DNA from: Chryseobacterium formosense
GTDB taxonomy: Bacteria; Bacteroidota; Bacteroidia; Flavobacteriales; Weeksellaceae
Reading direction: 5' to 3'
DNA: 64,000 nucleotides
NCBI RefSeq assembly: GCF_900116415.1
Contig: NZ_FPAP01000001.1
Coordinates: forward strand, 248,001 to 312,000
Shown: piece after piece, positions 36,909-46,825 of the stretch
How the letters are laid out: the number at the start of each line of letters is the position of its first letter
Position numbering within the stretch: position 1 is the first letter of the stretch
Translations under genes and position numbers: made by a program
The notes under the pieces: model-generated
Seen by the model: only the letters and a program-made list of their open reading frames with translations
Told to the model about the DNA's origin: nothing
The model's database searches: none

Positions 36909-38063
36909 TTAAAATCTACTTTGGACTTGAACTATGAATAAATTATTATTGTATTGAGACGTATTTTCTACCTGATGTTTGTAACGGTCGAACTGGATTC
37001 CGAGTTGAATTCTGGCGCCATAATTTTTCAGAAATTCAAGACCAAACATTGGTGTAACTGTTTGTCTAGGATTTGAATTTAATCTAAAATTGGTATCTAA
37101 ATACTCGTAACGGCAAGACAATTCGAAAGCACTTAAGTTTTTATGATTGATTTCGTATCTTAAATTCGGAAGAAAATAAGCTCCACGAATTAAATATTCA
37201 TCAGGATTTGAAGATCTTAATTCTGGAGTAACAGCAAAATATAAAGGATGATTGGTTGCCTGTTTTCCTTCCAGTTGCATATCAAGACTCCATTTAGAAT
37301 CGAAATTAATTAATGAGCTTAAATCTACACCTACAGCATAAATCTTTTTTCCAAAAATCTCTCCGATACCCCCATTTAGTCCAAAATTTAAATTATATTT
37401 TTTATTTAAAACAAAAACTAATCGGGTAGAGTATTGTTTTCCATTATCATTGTCGTTAACCTGATTTTTACCGTTTCCATTAACAACAGAGACCGCATAT
37501 TGAAAAGGAATTTCACCAAACTCCAATTGTCCGGTTGCGGAAAGTCCGATTTGAAAACTTGTCCAGCCTAATTTTCCGAATTCCGTATATTGATTGGACC
37601 AGTCCAGTGATTTGATAATATCAATAGGGTAGGTTTCTTCAATCCCGAACCAAGGTCTGAACTGCCCTACTGTAAAGGCTAATTTTGGGTTGAAGGTGTA
37701 TTTTAAATAGGCATTTTCGAGAACCCTGCTTTTGGGGTCATTTTTAAAGTCTGCTAAGTTGGCGAGTGCAACAACTTCAGTACGTTTGCTGATCTGTGCC
37801 CGCATCTGAACTCTCATGTATTTCACCATGAAATTGTTGTCAGTTCCACTATGATCGGAATGATGAAGTCCGTTAACATCGACGTCTTTAGACATCCCAA
37901 CAAGATAACGTGCTTGGAATAGTCCTTTGAATTGTAATTGAGGATATTGTACTATTTCTTCCGAATTTTTTTTAAGTGTATCGGGTAGCTGTGCTGTAAA
38001 TATTAAGCTTAAGAGTGTGAAATAAAAAAGCATTTGCTTTTTTATTATTAAAGAAGTATTCAT
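36909..38063 (-). CDS. Outer membrane porin (OprO/OprP-like)
   Basis: A 384-residue beta-barrel protein with a signal peptide (about 1-26, ending TAQL) and alternating strands to a C-terminal Phe (VQVQSRF). Phrases such as ARYLVGMSKDVDVNG, YMRVQMRAQISKRTEVVALANLADF and FRPWFGIEE are typical of Bacteroidota phosphate-selective-porin-like proteins. Twenty bases before the DASS transporter gene, so probably the outer-membrane entry route for its substrate. Confidence 0.85.
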   Translation of the reverse strand: MNTSLIIKKQMLFYFTLLSLIFTAQLPDTLKKNSEEIVQYPQLQFKGLFQARYLVGMSKDVDVNGLHHSDHSGTDNNFMVKYMRVQMRAQISKRTEVVALANLADFKNDPKSRVLENAYLKYTFNPKLAFTVGQFRPWFGIEETYPIDIIKSLDWSNQYTEFGKLGWTSFQIGLSATGQLEFGEIPFQYAVSVVNGNGKNQVNDNDNGKQYSTRLVFVLNKKYNLNFGLNGGIGEIFGKKIYAVGVDLSSLINFDSKWSLDMQLEGKQATNHPLYFAVTPELRSSNPDEYLIRGAYFLPNLRYEINHKNLSAFELSCRYEYLDTNFRLNSNPRQTVTPMFGLEFLKNYGARIQLGIQFDRYKHQVENTSQYNNNLFIVQVQSRF

Positions 38064-38876
38064 TTATATCATGTTTTTTGGTGTATTAGCTTTTATCAAA
38101 CATAGAATAATATGTTTGTTAAACTGTCTAAAATTAATAAAATAAATAGTAATAATCACTATATTATGATTAATTTATAATTAATATGTGTTTAAAAATT
38201 ATTTTTAATAAGAATGAGGTTGGAGCATTCAAGTATTTTAGAATAAGATACTTACAATAAAATTCAGGTTATTCAGCTTACATTATTTTTAATTTTTATA
38301 CACTTCACCACGATATAGGAAAGGTGTTGCGATATCACATGTTGCATCTATGGTCATTAATGTCTGGTGAAAGATCAAATTACCAGCTGTTTACCACTTT
38401 TACATAAAACTTTCATCATCTTTTCCATTCATCATCGAATTGAACTCCTGTTTTTTTTGAATTCTGACTTACTTTTTGAACATTTTTAAACAAAATCAGT
38501 TTCGTTGATCTCGGGTATTTTAATGTCCAAAAAAACAAATCAATTTCTCCATTTTTATTCAAAAACGTTATTGCGTATATTTTCTAGCTGCAAAATTTCA
38601 AATTTGAAATATGATGAACCAAAACTTTCTGGGCTAGTTTCTCATCATCTTCTGCTAAGCATTTTATTTTTCTCATACTTTACAACTTTATTTCAAGGTT
38701 GGCGCTGAAAATATTTTTGTCTTTTTTTATTATAAATATCGTGACGGATAAAGTGATGTAAGGCGTTTTTGCATATTTACAATACCTATCCCTACAAAAT
38801 TAATTAACAGTTGACTTCTCTGGTACTTTTATTAATTTATATTATATTAGTGGTAAGTATAAATAATTCATATCTT
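38064..38876. other. Long intergenic region with a possible decayed frame
   Basis: About 810 bases between divergent porin and amidohydrolase genes. No intact gene is credible. A minus-strand frame of 87 codons (38416-38676) with one internal TAG is described under findings. Both promoters should lie here. Confidence 0.4.
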
Positions 38877-40205
38877 ATGATGTTCAGATCATTATTTTTG
38901 TCATTTTTTATCGGCACAACTATAACAATTGCTCAATCCAAGCAAATTCTAATAGAGAATGTGAGAATATTGGATCATCAAAAATCTGATTTGACTGCTC
39001 CAATGAATGTTTTGATTTCTGATGGCTTCATTCAGAAAATAAGTAATCGAAATATCAGCGTTAAAGGTAAGGACCTGATAACGATTAATGGTAAAGGAAA
39101 AACTTTGATGCCGGGGCTTATCGACGCTCATGTACATATGGTATTTGGAGCCTTAACGATGGCGCAAATGACTTCTCCGGATATGTCGGAAGAAACTCTG
39201 TTCAATGATGTGATATTGTCTTCACAAAAGATGCTGATGCGTGGTTTTACAAGTGTTAGGGATGCGGGAGGTCCTATTTTTCCGTTGAAGGCGGCTATTG
39301 ACAAAGGAAAAGCAGTTGGACCTCGTATATGGCCTTCGGGAGCCACAATCAGCCAGACAGCGGGACATGGTGATTTCAGGACACCTGATGAACGTTCGCG
39401 TCGCTTTTTTGGTAAAGCTTCCCGTGCAGAACAGTTGGGAGCTACCTTTATTGCTGATGGACGCGATGATGTTTTAACTGCTACTAGAGAAAATCTTCGC
39501 TTTGGTGCCAGTCAGATCAAATTGATGGCAGGCGGTGGTACTTCTTCTGCCTACGACCCCATCGATGTAACGCAATATACTTTGGAGGAGATGAAGGCGG
39601 CTGTAGATGCTGCAGAAGACTGGGGTACTTATGTGATGGTACATGCTTATACGCCAAGAGCTGTAAAACGTGCTGTAGAAGCAGGTGTAAAGTGCATTGA
39701 ACATGGTCAGATGCTTGACGAAGAAACTCTGAAGCTGCTTGCAGAGAAAAAAGTTTGGTTAAGTCTTCAAAATCTGATGGACAATAACGACAATATGGAT
39801 GAGCAAAGAAAAGAAAAGCGTATACCAGTATTGGAAGGTCAGAATAAAGTGTGGCCACTGGCTAAAAAATTAGGTGTAAGATTAGCTTGGGGAACAGATT
39901 TTCTTTTCGAGCCAGAACTTAACGAATATCAAAATAGTTATATACTACGGCTTCAGAAATGGTTTTCTAATGCCGAAATTCTAAAAATGATTACACAGGA
40001 TAATGCAGAGTTGCTGCAACTTTCAGGATTGCGCAGTCCTTATCCGGGCAAGCTTGGTGTAGTGGAAGAAAAAGCTTTGGCAGACTTGTTATTAATTGAT
40101 GGTAATCCTTTAAAGAATCTATCATTAGTGGCCGATCCTGAAAAGAATTTTTTGCTGATTATAAAAGACGGGCAGATCTATAAGAATATGATTAAGATCA
40201 AATAA
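38877..40205 (+). CDS. Exported metal-dependent amidohydrolase
   Basis: About 442 residues from the ATG at 38877; the upstream TTG would put 22 residues before the clear signal peptide (FRSLFLSFFIGTTITIAQS). The amidohydrolase barrel shows metal ligands in DAHVHM, VHAYT, IEHGQ and WGTDF, and the flanking beta-sandwich (MPGLIDAHVHM, ALADLLLIDGNPLKN). The subgroup includes imidazolonepropionase-like and Xaa-Pro/Xaa-Arg dipeptidases. Substrate is unknown; peptide or hydantoin-type cleavage in the periplasm is inferred. Confidence 0.85.
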   Translation: MMFRSLFLSFFIGTTITIAQSKQILIENVRILDHQKSDLTAPMNVLISDGFIQKISNRNISVKGKDLITINGKGKTLMPGLIDAHVHMVFGALTMAQMTSPDMSEETLFNDVILSSQKMLMRGFTSVRDAGGPIFPLKAAIDKGKAVGPRIWPSGATISQTAGHGDFRTPDERSRRFFGKASRAEQLGATFIADGRDDVLTATRENLRFGASQIKLMAGGGTSSAYDPIDVTQYTLEEMKAAVDAAEDWGTYVMVHAYTPRAVKRAVEAGVKCIEHGQMLDEETLKLLAEKKVWLSLQNLMDNNDNMDEQRKEKRIPVLEGQNKVWPLAKKLGVRLAWGTDFLFEPELNEYQNSYILRLQKWFSNAEILKMITQDNAELLQLSGLRSPYPGKLGVVEEKALADLLLIDGNPLKNLSLVADPEKNFLLIIKDGQIYKNMIKIK

Positions 40206-40709
40206 TCATAATATTTAATGTGAGGTAAGTATTTCAATATTTGTGGCAAAACAAATGTCTTACGTCGCGATCACCAATTTTAATAAAGATTAACAGTGAC
40301 TTTGTTAGGTCTAAAAATATTCAAAATATACACCTGCGGCAAGGGGTATTTCTTTTGGGTAGATGCTATGAATAAAACCATTGAAGTATTTGGGTCGACA
40401 CAACAACTATTATAAAATTGCAGGGGAATAGGAAATAATCTTAATGAAAATTTTAAAATTGATATATATGCCAAATACATAAGAACATTATTGGTCCATA
40501 AATAGTCTATCGATCTAAATAATCGCATTTTGTTAAGTGATGAAATAAAACAGATTTGTATTGTTGAACACGATCATATATTATTAAATTTGTGACTTAT
40601 TTTTTGCAAAAGGAGTGAATTTGGCAACAAAAAAATCAATTTAAAATGGGTTTTAAGTTTAATTTAAAATTTAAGTAACTAACTTCAAGCAAAAATTTCA
40701 TGTGTTTGT
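40206..40709. other. Intergenic region, no gene seen
   Basis: About 500 AT-rich bases. An 82-codon minus-strand frame (40280-40528) has no recognisable domain or partner and is not called. Confidence 0.35.
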
Positions 40710-41775
40710 TTGAAAAAAATTAAGATGGTAAGCAGTATAGAATTTATAAATATGTCTGTGGATGCACTGAAAAGAAAATTAATTTCTCAATATGTGTATT
40801 TAATGTTCGGTATTTTACTTGGATACTCTTTGGTATTTTATTTTATAATTAAAGATTCATTTTTTGCAGCCTGTACATTTGCTTATAGTGTTTTGTTATT
40901 TTATACATTTATGATCATTCGCAAAAGTTATAATATAAAATTACTTGTACATCTTTATATGACCTATGCTCCATTATTTGCGGGATTTATCATGTTGGAT
41001 TTTTGGAAATACTCGGCGGCTACTGCCATGTGGCTTTTACCGGTTCCGCTTGGAGCACATATTTTACTTGGAAAAAAATACGTTTACATATACTCAGTAT
41101 ATATATTCCTCATCATTGTTACGGTAAGTATTCTTACTAAATTATTCAAGTTTGATTATTTCAGTCTCACCAATGTAAATGTAATGGTGATCTCTGATAC
41201 ATTTGTTGGATTAGCGAATCTTGCTGTTTTCAGTATTTTACTGTATTACAATGAAAAAATAAGAAAAGCAGAAATAGAAGAGAATTTTTTAATAAATTGA
41301 ATCTTGCTGAAAATAATCAGCGTCAAATACAAAGTAATTTTCTTGATGATACTAAGGTTTTTACACCTGTAGAATCTACTGAAAAAGATAAATTTGCTTT
41401 CTCCGAAAATGAAAATATAGAAAAGTATATTGCTTTATTTAAAAAGGTGAAAAAGATTTTAGAAGAGAGGCATATTTTAAAGATGTAGATTTTACAATTT
41501 CTCAACTATCAATCATGTTAAAATCCAATAATTTATATATTTCTAAATCAATTAAAGCGAATGATTTTTCAAACTTTAATCATTATTTGAATACTTGCAG
41601 AATTAACAATGTAAAAAAACTGCTTTCCGAAAATGATATTAGCAGAGTTACACTGATGTACATTTACACAGAATCTGGATTTTCGAATCAATCTACTTTT
41701 AACAGAGTTTTTAAGCAAATTGAAGGTATAACTCCGACAGAATATATATCTAACTTGCAAAAAGATATAAATTAG
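40710..41775 (+). pseudogene. Membrane-bound AraC-type regulator split by two frameshifts
   Basis: Three adjacent frames join into one gene. The first (to 41300) has about six membrane segments; the second (41297-41488) is a charged linker ending LFKKVKKILEERH; the third (from about 41470, including 41515-41775) is an AraC DNA-binding domain (LSIMLKSNNLYISKSIK, YIYTESGFSNQSTFNRVFKQIEGITPTEYI). Adding one T in the run at 41285-41290 and one base near 41470 restores a 355-residue product, reading E-N-F-F-N-K-L-N and E-R-H-Y-F-K-D-V at the joins. Both changes are losses of one base in T-rich stretches, so they are real decay or sequencing error. Such proteins are common in Flavobacteriia. Confidence 0.75.
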
Positions 41776-42145
41776 ATTTTCTCAATTACATAAACTTCGG
41801 GTGCATCATTTTGCATTGTACGGAAATCAAGATTGGGAATGATGTATTTTTCGGATCAAATTTCGGATTGTATGCCACCAATCGCGCTCTTGCCACTGAA
41901 AGACGAACAGTGTGAGATTGTCAGAGCAAATTTCAATTTAATTTCGAAAATTAAAAAGAGGTAAGTTTGGAATAGTTGGCCTTTAGTTGGCTTTGCCTGT
42001 CTTGTAACCATAACCGAAGAAATATCGAAACATTTGGAAAGAATTTTAATAATATTCGAAGCTAAATTCTTTTCATTTTTTGTAATGATTTGTTTGAAAG
42101 TTTCATTTATATAGACCTATTTTTCCGATCTGTCAATCTAAATTA
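41776..42145. other. Intergenic region, possible remnant
   Basis: About 370 bases. The part 41840-41960 is richer in G+C than its flanks and has short open stretches in several frames on both strands but no ORF with a clear start. It may be an old gene remnant; I cannot identify it. Confidence 0.3.
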
Positions 42146-43177
42146 TCATATATAATATTTTTTCTTCAGCCAAAGACTTGCTCTTACTAACAAAATCAGA
42201 ACCGGAACTTCTACCAATGGGCCGATAACCCCTACAAAAGCCTGAGCAGAGTTGATTCCAAACACAGAGATCGCCACTGCGATTGCCAGTTCAAAATTGT
42301 TTCCGGTGGCCGTAAATGCGATGGATGCATTTTTGTCATAAGGTATTTTCATCGATCTATTGATAAAGAAGCTGACAAAAAACATGAGTACGAAATACAC
42401 TACGAGTGGTATCGCAACTTTTATAACATCTATCGGTAGTTCCACTATTTTTTCGCCTTTCAGGCTGAACATCAGAACGATGGTAAATAATAAAGCATAT
42501 AAGGTTATGGGAGAGATTGCCGGTACAAATTTTCTGTTGTACCAATCCAGACCTTTTAATTTAACCAAAAAATAGCGACTCAAGAAACCAGCCAGAAACG
42601 GGATGCCCAAGTAGATGAGAACACTTTCTGTTACGTCCTTCATTGATACACTTACATTGAAATTGGCCAGCCCCAATTTTCCTGGTAAAACATTGATGAA
42701 TAACCAGACAAAAAAACTGTAGGTGAATATCTGAAATATACTGTTTAAAGCGACTAATAGGGCAGCATATTCTCTGTTTCCTTTGGCCAGATCGTTCCAG
42801 ACGATGACCATTGCAATACATCTTGCCAATCCGATGAGGATCAATCCTATCATATAGTCCGGCTCGTTTTTTAAGAAAATAATGGCAAGCACAAACATTA
42901 ATATCGGACCGATGATCCAGTTTAGTAGCAATGATATACTGATGACTTTTTTATTTTTAAATGCTATCGGTAATAGTGAATAATCCACTTTTGCGAGGGG
43001 GGGATACATCATTAAAATCAATCCAATTGCCAGTGGAATGTTGGTTGCCCCAACAGAAAGTGAATTTGTGATGTTTGTTATTTCCGGAAATATATATCCT
43101 AAACCTACTCCGACTGCCATGGCAAGAAATATCCATAGTGTTAAGAATCTGTCCAGAAATTTTAATTTTGGTTGCAT
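42146..43177 (-). CDS. acr3: Arsenite efflux transporter ACR3
   Basis: A 343-residue, ten-TM protein of the ACR3 family (bile/arsenite/riboflavin transporter superfamily). The conserved Cys lies in [23 protein letters not shown] sequence (Cys 120), and the C-terminal [18 protein letters not shown] motif holds the conserved Glu. Exports arsenite using the proton motive force. Last gene of the ars operon, six bases downstream of the GNAT gene. Confidence 0.93.
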   Translation of the reverse strand: MQPKLKFLDRFLTLWIFLAMAVGVGLGYIFPEITNITNSLSVGATNIPLAIGLILMMYPPLAKVDYSLLPIAFKNKKVISISLLLNWIIGPILMFVLAIIFLKNEPDYMIGLILIGLARCIAMVIVWNDLAKGNREYAALLVALNSIFQIFTYSFFVWLFINVLPGKLGLANFNVSVSMKDVTESVLIYLGIPFLAGFLSRYFLVKLKGLDWYNRKFVPAISPITLYALLFTIVLMFSLKGEKIVELPIDVIKVAIPLVVYFVLMFFVSFFINRSMKIPYDKNASIAFTATGNNFELAIAVAISVFGINSAQAFVGVIGPLVEVPVLILLVRASLWLKKKYYI

Positions 43178-43183
43178 ACTGTT

Positions 43184-43675
43184 TTAATTTATTCCTGCTG
43201 TTTTACTTCTTCTTTCCATAATGACCGTGTCACGCCAAGTATCTCTTAGCTTTCCGATCTTTTCGCGATAACCTATCATTCTGAAGCCCGAACTTTGATG
43301 AAGAGCCACTGTTGCTTCATTCTCAGGAAACATACCACTTTGCAATGTCCATATGTCGTTCCCTTCACTTTCTTCTATCAGTTTTTGCATTAATGCTTTT
43401 CCTATGCCTTTTCCTTGATGATTATTGGAAATGTAGATGCTTACTTCTGCAACACCACCATAGACACATCGGTCGCTTACTGCAGAGAGTGCCGCCCAGC
43501 CAACAACCGTGTTGTCAATTATAGCAACCAGTCGGCTGTGTTTTAGTTTACTTTTGTCCCAATCTTCCCAAGTCGGAACAGTTGTTTCGAATGTGGCATT
43601 GCCTATTTCAAGCCCTTGACAGTATATTTCAGCGATTTCGGGAAAATGATCCTTTCGTAATGGTATTATTTCCAT
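43184..43675 (-). CDS. GNAT N-acetyltransferase, ArsN1-like
   Basis: A 163-residue GNAT enzyme. Acetyl-CoA binding is indicated by GKGIGKALMQKL, and the flanking GNATFETTVPTWEDWD, VVGWAALSAVSDRCVYGGVAEVSIY and GFRMIGYREKIGKLRDTWRDTVIMERRS are typical of the phosphinothricin/arsinothricin acetyltransferase group. In an ars operon the best guess is an ArsN-type enzyme that acetylates an arsenical such as arsinothricin. Two bases separate it from arsC. Confidence 0.85.
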   Translation of the reverse strand: MEIIPLRKDHFPEIAEIYCQGLEIGNATFETTVPTWEDWDKSKLKHSRLVAIIDNTVVGWAALSAVSDRCVYGGVAEVSIYISNNHQGKGIGKALMQKLIEESEGNDIWTLQSGMFPENEATVALHQSSGFRMIGYREKIGKLRDTWRDTVIMERRSKTAGIN

Positions 43676-43676
43676 T

Positions 43677-44288
43677 TTATTTTTTTACCTGTGAGAAAAT
43701 ATAAAACATCTCTGTGGCGATCTGAAGGCTTCTTTCAGCATAGACTTTTGTTTGTTCCGGCGTGTTGTCTGAGGCTTTGGGATCATCATATTTGATAGGA
43801 AATCTTGCTTCTGCTCCGATTACTAAAGGACAACCTTCATCGGCATTGTTGCAGGTCATAATCGCACCAAATTCTTTTTTGGGATTAAATTCATTGCTGT
43901 ATTCTTTCGAAAAACAGATGATAGGAACTTCATTTTCTGCATACTTTACTGCATAGACAGGATTCGCATTTTCACTCAGCATCTGAATCTGAAATCCTTG
44001 GTTTTCCAATGTTTCAGCCACTTTTGGGAACATTGCGGTCGCCTCTGTACCTCCGGAATAACAATACACGCTCTTAATATCAAAATGGAAAGCCATGGTC
44101 TGCGCCCAGATCTGGGACAGGTGACTTCTTCGGCTGTTGTGGGTACAGATAAAGTTCAGCCTGATGGTTTGGTTCGCTTCAGCTTTATTTTGTAAATAAT
44201 CTATCAATGGTTGCAAAACAGTTTTTCTTTCTTCTGTAATAGAGTCTATAGAAATTGATTCTATCATCTTTGAAATGGTCTGGATCAT
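43677..44288 (-). CDS. arsC: Arsenate reductase-like low-molecular-weight phosphatase
   Basis: A 203-residue protein with the LMW-PTP active-site loop ICTHNSRRSH (Cys 48, Arg within C-x5-R) and a late DPKASDNT region with the general-acid Asp. Bacteroidota ars operons encode this longer type in place of the 130-residue thioredoxin-coupled ArsC. Reduction of arsenate to arsenite for export by ACR3 is inferred from operon context. Position: between GNAT and ChrA genes. Confidence 0.87.
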   Translation of the reverse strand: MIQTISKMIESISIDSITEERKTVLQPLIDYLQNKAEANQTIRLNFICTHNSRRSHLSQIWAQTMAFHFDIKSVYCYSGGTEATAMFPKVAETLENQGFQIQMLSENANPVYAVKYAENEVPIICFSKEYSNEFNPKKEFGAIMTCNNADEGCPLVIGAEARFPIKYDDPKASDNTPEQTKVYAERSLQIATEMFYIFSQVKK

Positions 44289-44327
44289 TTTTATTTATTT
44301 TATTAGTATTGTTAAACGGACTTCTTT

Positions 44328-45476
44328 TTAATTATAATTTTTATAAATGATATTTAAAATATAACCTAATAATGCACCTCCTAAAACGATGAACGCACTA
44401 TTGATTTTTTTGTATTTGAAAATAACAAAAGCACTGATCAATGCAATAGTAATCGTTCGCCAATCCGTAACGGTTTCTTTACCCATTGTAAAGCAGACGG
44501 CAGCTATGATTGCTACAGAAGCTACATTGACGGCATCAAGAAAAGCCGATAAGCTTTTATATCTGCGTATCCTTTTCATCAGCGGATTGATGAATGCGAC
44601 GAAAATAAATGACGGAAGGAAGATAGCAATGGTAGAAAGGATGACACCTGATAATCCATTGATCTGATAACCGATAAAGGTCACAGAAGAAAAGACTGGT
44701 CCGGGTGTAAACTGACCCACCGCGATCGAATCCATCAACTGTTGTCTTGTGAGCAATCCCTTTGCTACCAATTCTGTATCAAGGAAAGCAAAGAGTACAT
44801 ACCCGCTCCCATACAGTATCGAACCGATTTTAAGGAAGATCCAGAACAATTTGACATTTGTTTCTGAAAGAAATTCACTTTGACTAACCTTAAAAAATAA
44901 TAAAGGAACAAAACCCTGCATAGTGTTACCATTATTCCTATTTTGAAACGAGAATACAACTATGGCCAATAAGCCCGCACCAAACATCAGATAGATCTCG
45001 CTGATTCCTGATAAGGAACTTAATAATACAGCCATACCGACCAAAGCCAGGAATGCAGATTTGATTGATTTCTTTGCTAATGGATACACTGCGCCGATGA
45101 TTACCGCAATAATTGCAGGCTTGATACCGTAAATGAACGGTTGAACTTGTGGCAATTGTCCGTATTGGTGGTATAAAAAAGCAAAAACTCCCGTGATCAG
45201 CACGGCCGGTACAATAAAGCATAAACCGGCTGCCAGGAGACCTTTCCATCCTGCTTTTTCATAGCCGATGTGTATGGCCATTTCCGTACTGTTGGGACCG
45301 GGAATGAGGTTGGTTGCTCCCAAAAGATCGAGAAAATGCTGTTCGCTCATCCATTTCCTTTTGACCACTACTTCGTTCTGCATCATTGCGATGTGAGCGG
45401 CTGGACCTCCAAATCCTATTATGCCCAATTTGAGAAAAAGAAGAATGATCTCTTTGATGCTGACCTTATTTTCCAT
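44328..45476 (-). CDS. chrA: Chromate transporter ChrA
   Basis: A 382-residue membrane protein with two homologous CHR halves: GFGGPAAHIAMMQNEVVVKRKWMSEQHFLDLLGATNLIPGPNSTEMAIHIGY near 22-72 and a second at about 205-270 with GSILYGSGYVLFAFLDTELVAKGLLTRQQLMDSIAVGQFTPGPVFSS. Long-chain CHR transporters export chromate. Inclusion in an ars operon is seen in several Bacteroidota. Its ATG overlaps the end of the 56-residue ORF upstream. Confidence 0.9.
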   Translation of the reverse strand: MENKVSIKEIILLFLKLGIIGFGGPAAHIAMMQNEVVVKRKWMSEQHFLDLLGATNLIPGPNSTEMAIHIGYEKAGWKGLLAAGLCFIVPAVLITGVFAFLYHQYGQLPQVQPFIYGIKPAIIAVIIGAVYPLAKKSIKSAFLALVGMAVLLSSLSGISEIYLMFGAGLLAIVVFSFQNRNNGNTMQGFVPLLFFKVSQSEFLSETNVKLFWIFLKIGSILYGSGYVLFAFLDTELVAKGLLTRQQLMDSIAVGQFTPGPVFSSVTFIGYQINGLSGVILSTIAIFLPSFIFVAFINPLMKRIRRYKSLSAFLDAVNVASVAIIAAVCFTMGKETVTDWRTITIALISAFVIFKYKKINSAFIVLGGALLGYILNIIYKNYN

Positions 45477-45636
45477 TTGGGATCAGTTTTTTATCGAATG
45501 ACCAACAACCTGTCCCTTCGATCAGCAAAAAAAAACTTCCCAAAAGCCTCGCCCAGTCGGTTCGGCTTCCGTGCGGAAGTTCCATACGGATTAAAATGGT
45601 AGTTTTGCTGTTGTCAGTAATTTTAAGATTTAGCAT
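45466..45636 (-). CDS. 56-residue ORF linking methyltransferase and chrA
   Basis: This frame starts inside the end of the methyltransferase gene (14-base overlap) and ends 11 bases inside chrA, so it is compact with both. It contains RMELPHGSRTDWARLLGSF and IEGTGCWSFDKKLIPNG, not obviously random. A run of nine A/T at 45529-45537 lies in it, so the frame could be a truncated or shifted form of a longer gene. I do not recognise a family. Confidence 0.5.
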   Translation of the reverse strand: MLNLKITDNSKTTILIRMELPHGSRTDWARLLGSFFLLIEGTGCWSFDKKLIPNGK

Positions 45637-46270
45637 TATCAGAAATGGTGTTTCTTCTTTTGAAACTGCAGAATACAAAATTCTGAATGGTTTCAAAAGG
45701 TGTTTTGTGATCAACAGAAAAACACTCGATCGCTTCAAAATATTTTTTAAACCGATCTGTCATTGTCTGTTCTGAATATTGTTTAATATTGATACCGCTG
45801 CATTTTTTTGGTCCCAGCTTTGAAAAGGTACCGATCACCATCATTCCATTTCTGGAGATCGCATTTCCTGTAGTTTCGATATAATGATCGACGTCATTTT
45901 CTTCGGTCAAAAAATGAAAGGCGGCTCTGTCGTGCCAAAAATCGTATTGCTCTGTTGGTCTGAAATCCAAAATATCTGTAATGATCCACTGCACTTTGTC
46001 GGCTTTGCTTCCTAGCCTTGCTTTTGCGCGTTCTATGGATGTATGGGAAATGTCGAGCACTGTAATATCTTCATACCCTAACTCAAGCAGATGATCCACA
46101 AGAAGGCTGTCTCCACCACCAATATCAATAATCTTGGCAGACTTTGGCAGATTAAACTGATGAATAAGTTTTAGGGACGTTTCGGGAGTTGGCTGATACC
46201 AGCTTACCATTTCCAAAGGCTTGTTCTGGTAAATATTTTCCCAGTGTGATTTTCTATCGTGTGCTTCCAT
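45623..46270 (-). CDS. Class I SAM-dependent methyltransferase
   Basis: A 215-residue cytosolic methyltransferase: SAM-binding motif I IIDIGGGDSLLVDHLLELGY (about 47-66), motif II around ITVLDISHTSIERAKARL, then VQWIITDILDF. The beginning, with the W and YQ features of HWENIYQNKPLEMVSWYQ, resembles thiopurine-methyltransferase-like proteins. It lacks the three conserved cysteines of ArsM arsenite methyltransferases, so it is not ArsM. Twelve bases follow the DUF6428 gene stop. Substrate unknown, possibly a thiol or metalloid. Confidence 0.85.
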   Translation of the reverse strand: MEAHDRKSHWENIYQNKPLEMVSWYQPTPETSLKLIHQFNLPKSAKIIDIGGGDSLLVDHLLELGYEDITVLDISHTSIERAKARLGSKADKVQWIITDILDFRPTEQYDFWHDRAAFHFLTEENDVDHYIETTGNAISRNGMMVIGTFSKLGPKKCSGINIKQYSEQTMTDRFKKYFEAIECFSVDHKTPFETIQNFVFCSFKRRNTISDNAKS

Positions 46271-46282
46271 ATAGACATTGAT

Positions 46283-46756
46283 TTAGCAGCAGCCATTTCC
46301 CGGTGTGCAGGTATTGGCAGTGGCAACAGGCAGCTTTGCCAGATTCTTTTTAAGCTTTTCCGAAGGTATTCCACAAGCGTCCTGAGCGAGACAAGCGGTG
46401 GTTTTGCTCTTCAAAATAAAAACTTTTCCATTAAACTCCAGATCATATTTGCCGATGGTATTGCTTTGATATTCCACTTCGATCTCATTATTTTCAATTC
46501 CTAATTTTTCTTCAGAAAGTTTAATGATATTGAGCAGCTTTCCGGGTTTTAGCCGATGCTCGTAGTCGTCTGCATTCCACAGCTGGAAATTGACCACTGA
46601 TTCTTCACGAATCACTCCGCCACAATCGATAAATCTTTTATTGATCTGTCCGACTTCCGTCACGTGGAAATGCTCAGGCACAAAAGCCCCGTCTTCCAAT
46701 TGAAACTCTACATTCTCCAATGTTGGCAAGATCTCTTTTATTTGTTCTAGTGTCAT
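46283..46756 (-). CDS. DUF6428 family protein of the ars operon
   Basis: A 157-residue cytosolic protein. FHVTEVGQINKRFIDCGG and the C-terminal half (GKVFILKSKTTACLAQDACGIP) match the DUF6428 family, which occurs in ars operons of Bacteroidota. It ends in the cysteine-rich tail TANTCTPGNGCC, a possible arsenite or metal site. First structural gene after the operator at 46826; function unknown. Confidence 0.82.
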   Translation of the reverse strand: MTLEQIKEILPTLENVEFQLEDGAFVPEHFHVTEVGQINKRFIDCGGVIREESVVNFQLWNADDYEHRLKPGKLLNIIKLSEEKLGIENNEIEVEYQSNTIGKYDLEFNGKVFILKSKTTACLAQDACGIPSEKLKKNLAKLPVATANTCTPGNGCC

Positions 46757-46825
46757 ATTATTTTGTTTTAACTGATTAAGATAAACATCGTTGAAAAAAA
46801 TCTGAAATATTTAAATTGTACTAAT

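Noticed and set aside
38505..38708. 67-codon plus-strand ORF
   Set aside because: Antisense to the minus-strand frame with an amber codon; low-complexity, no family, no ribosome site.
40280..40528. 82-codon minus-strand ORF after the amidohydrolase
   Set aside because: No domain, no partner, AT-rich background; likely chance.
41840..41960. Possible coding remnant
   Set aside because: Open short stretches in several frames on both strands; no consistent frame or homologous motif seen.
45637..45738. N-terminal extension of the 56-residue ORF to 90 residues
   Set aside because: It lies wholly within the methyltransferase gene in another frame; the internal ATG at 45636 fits operon spacing better.
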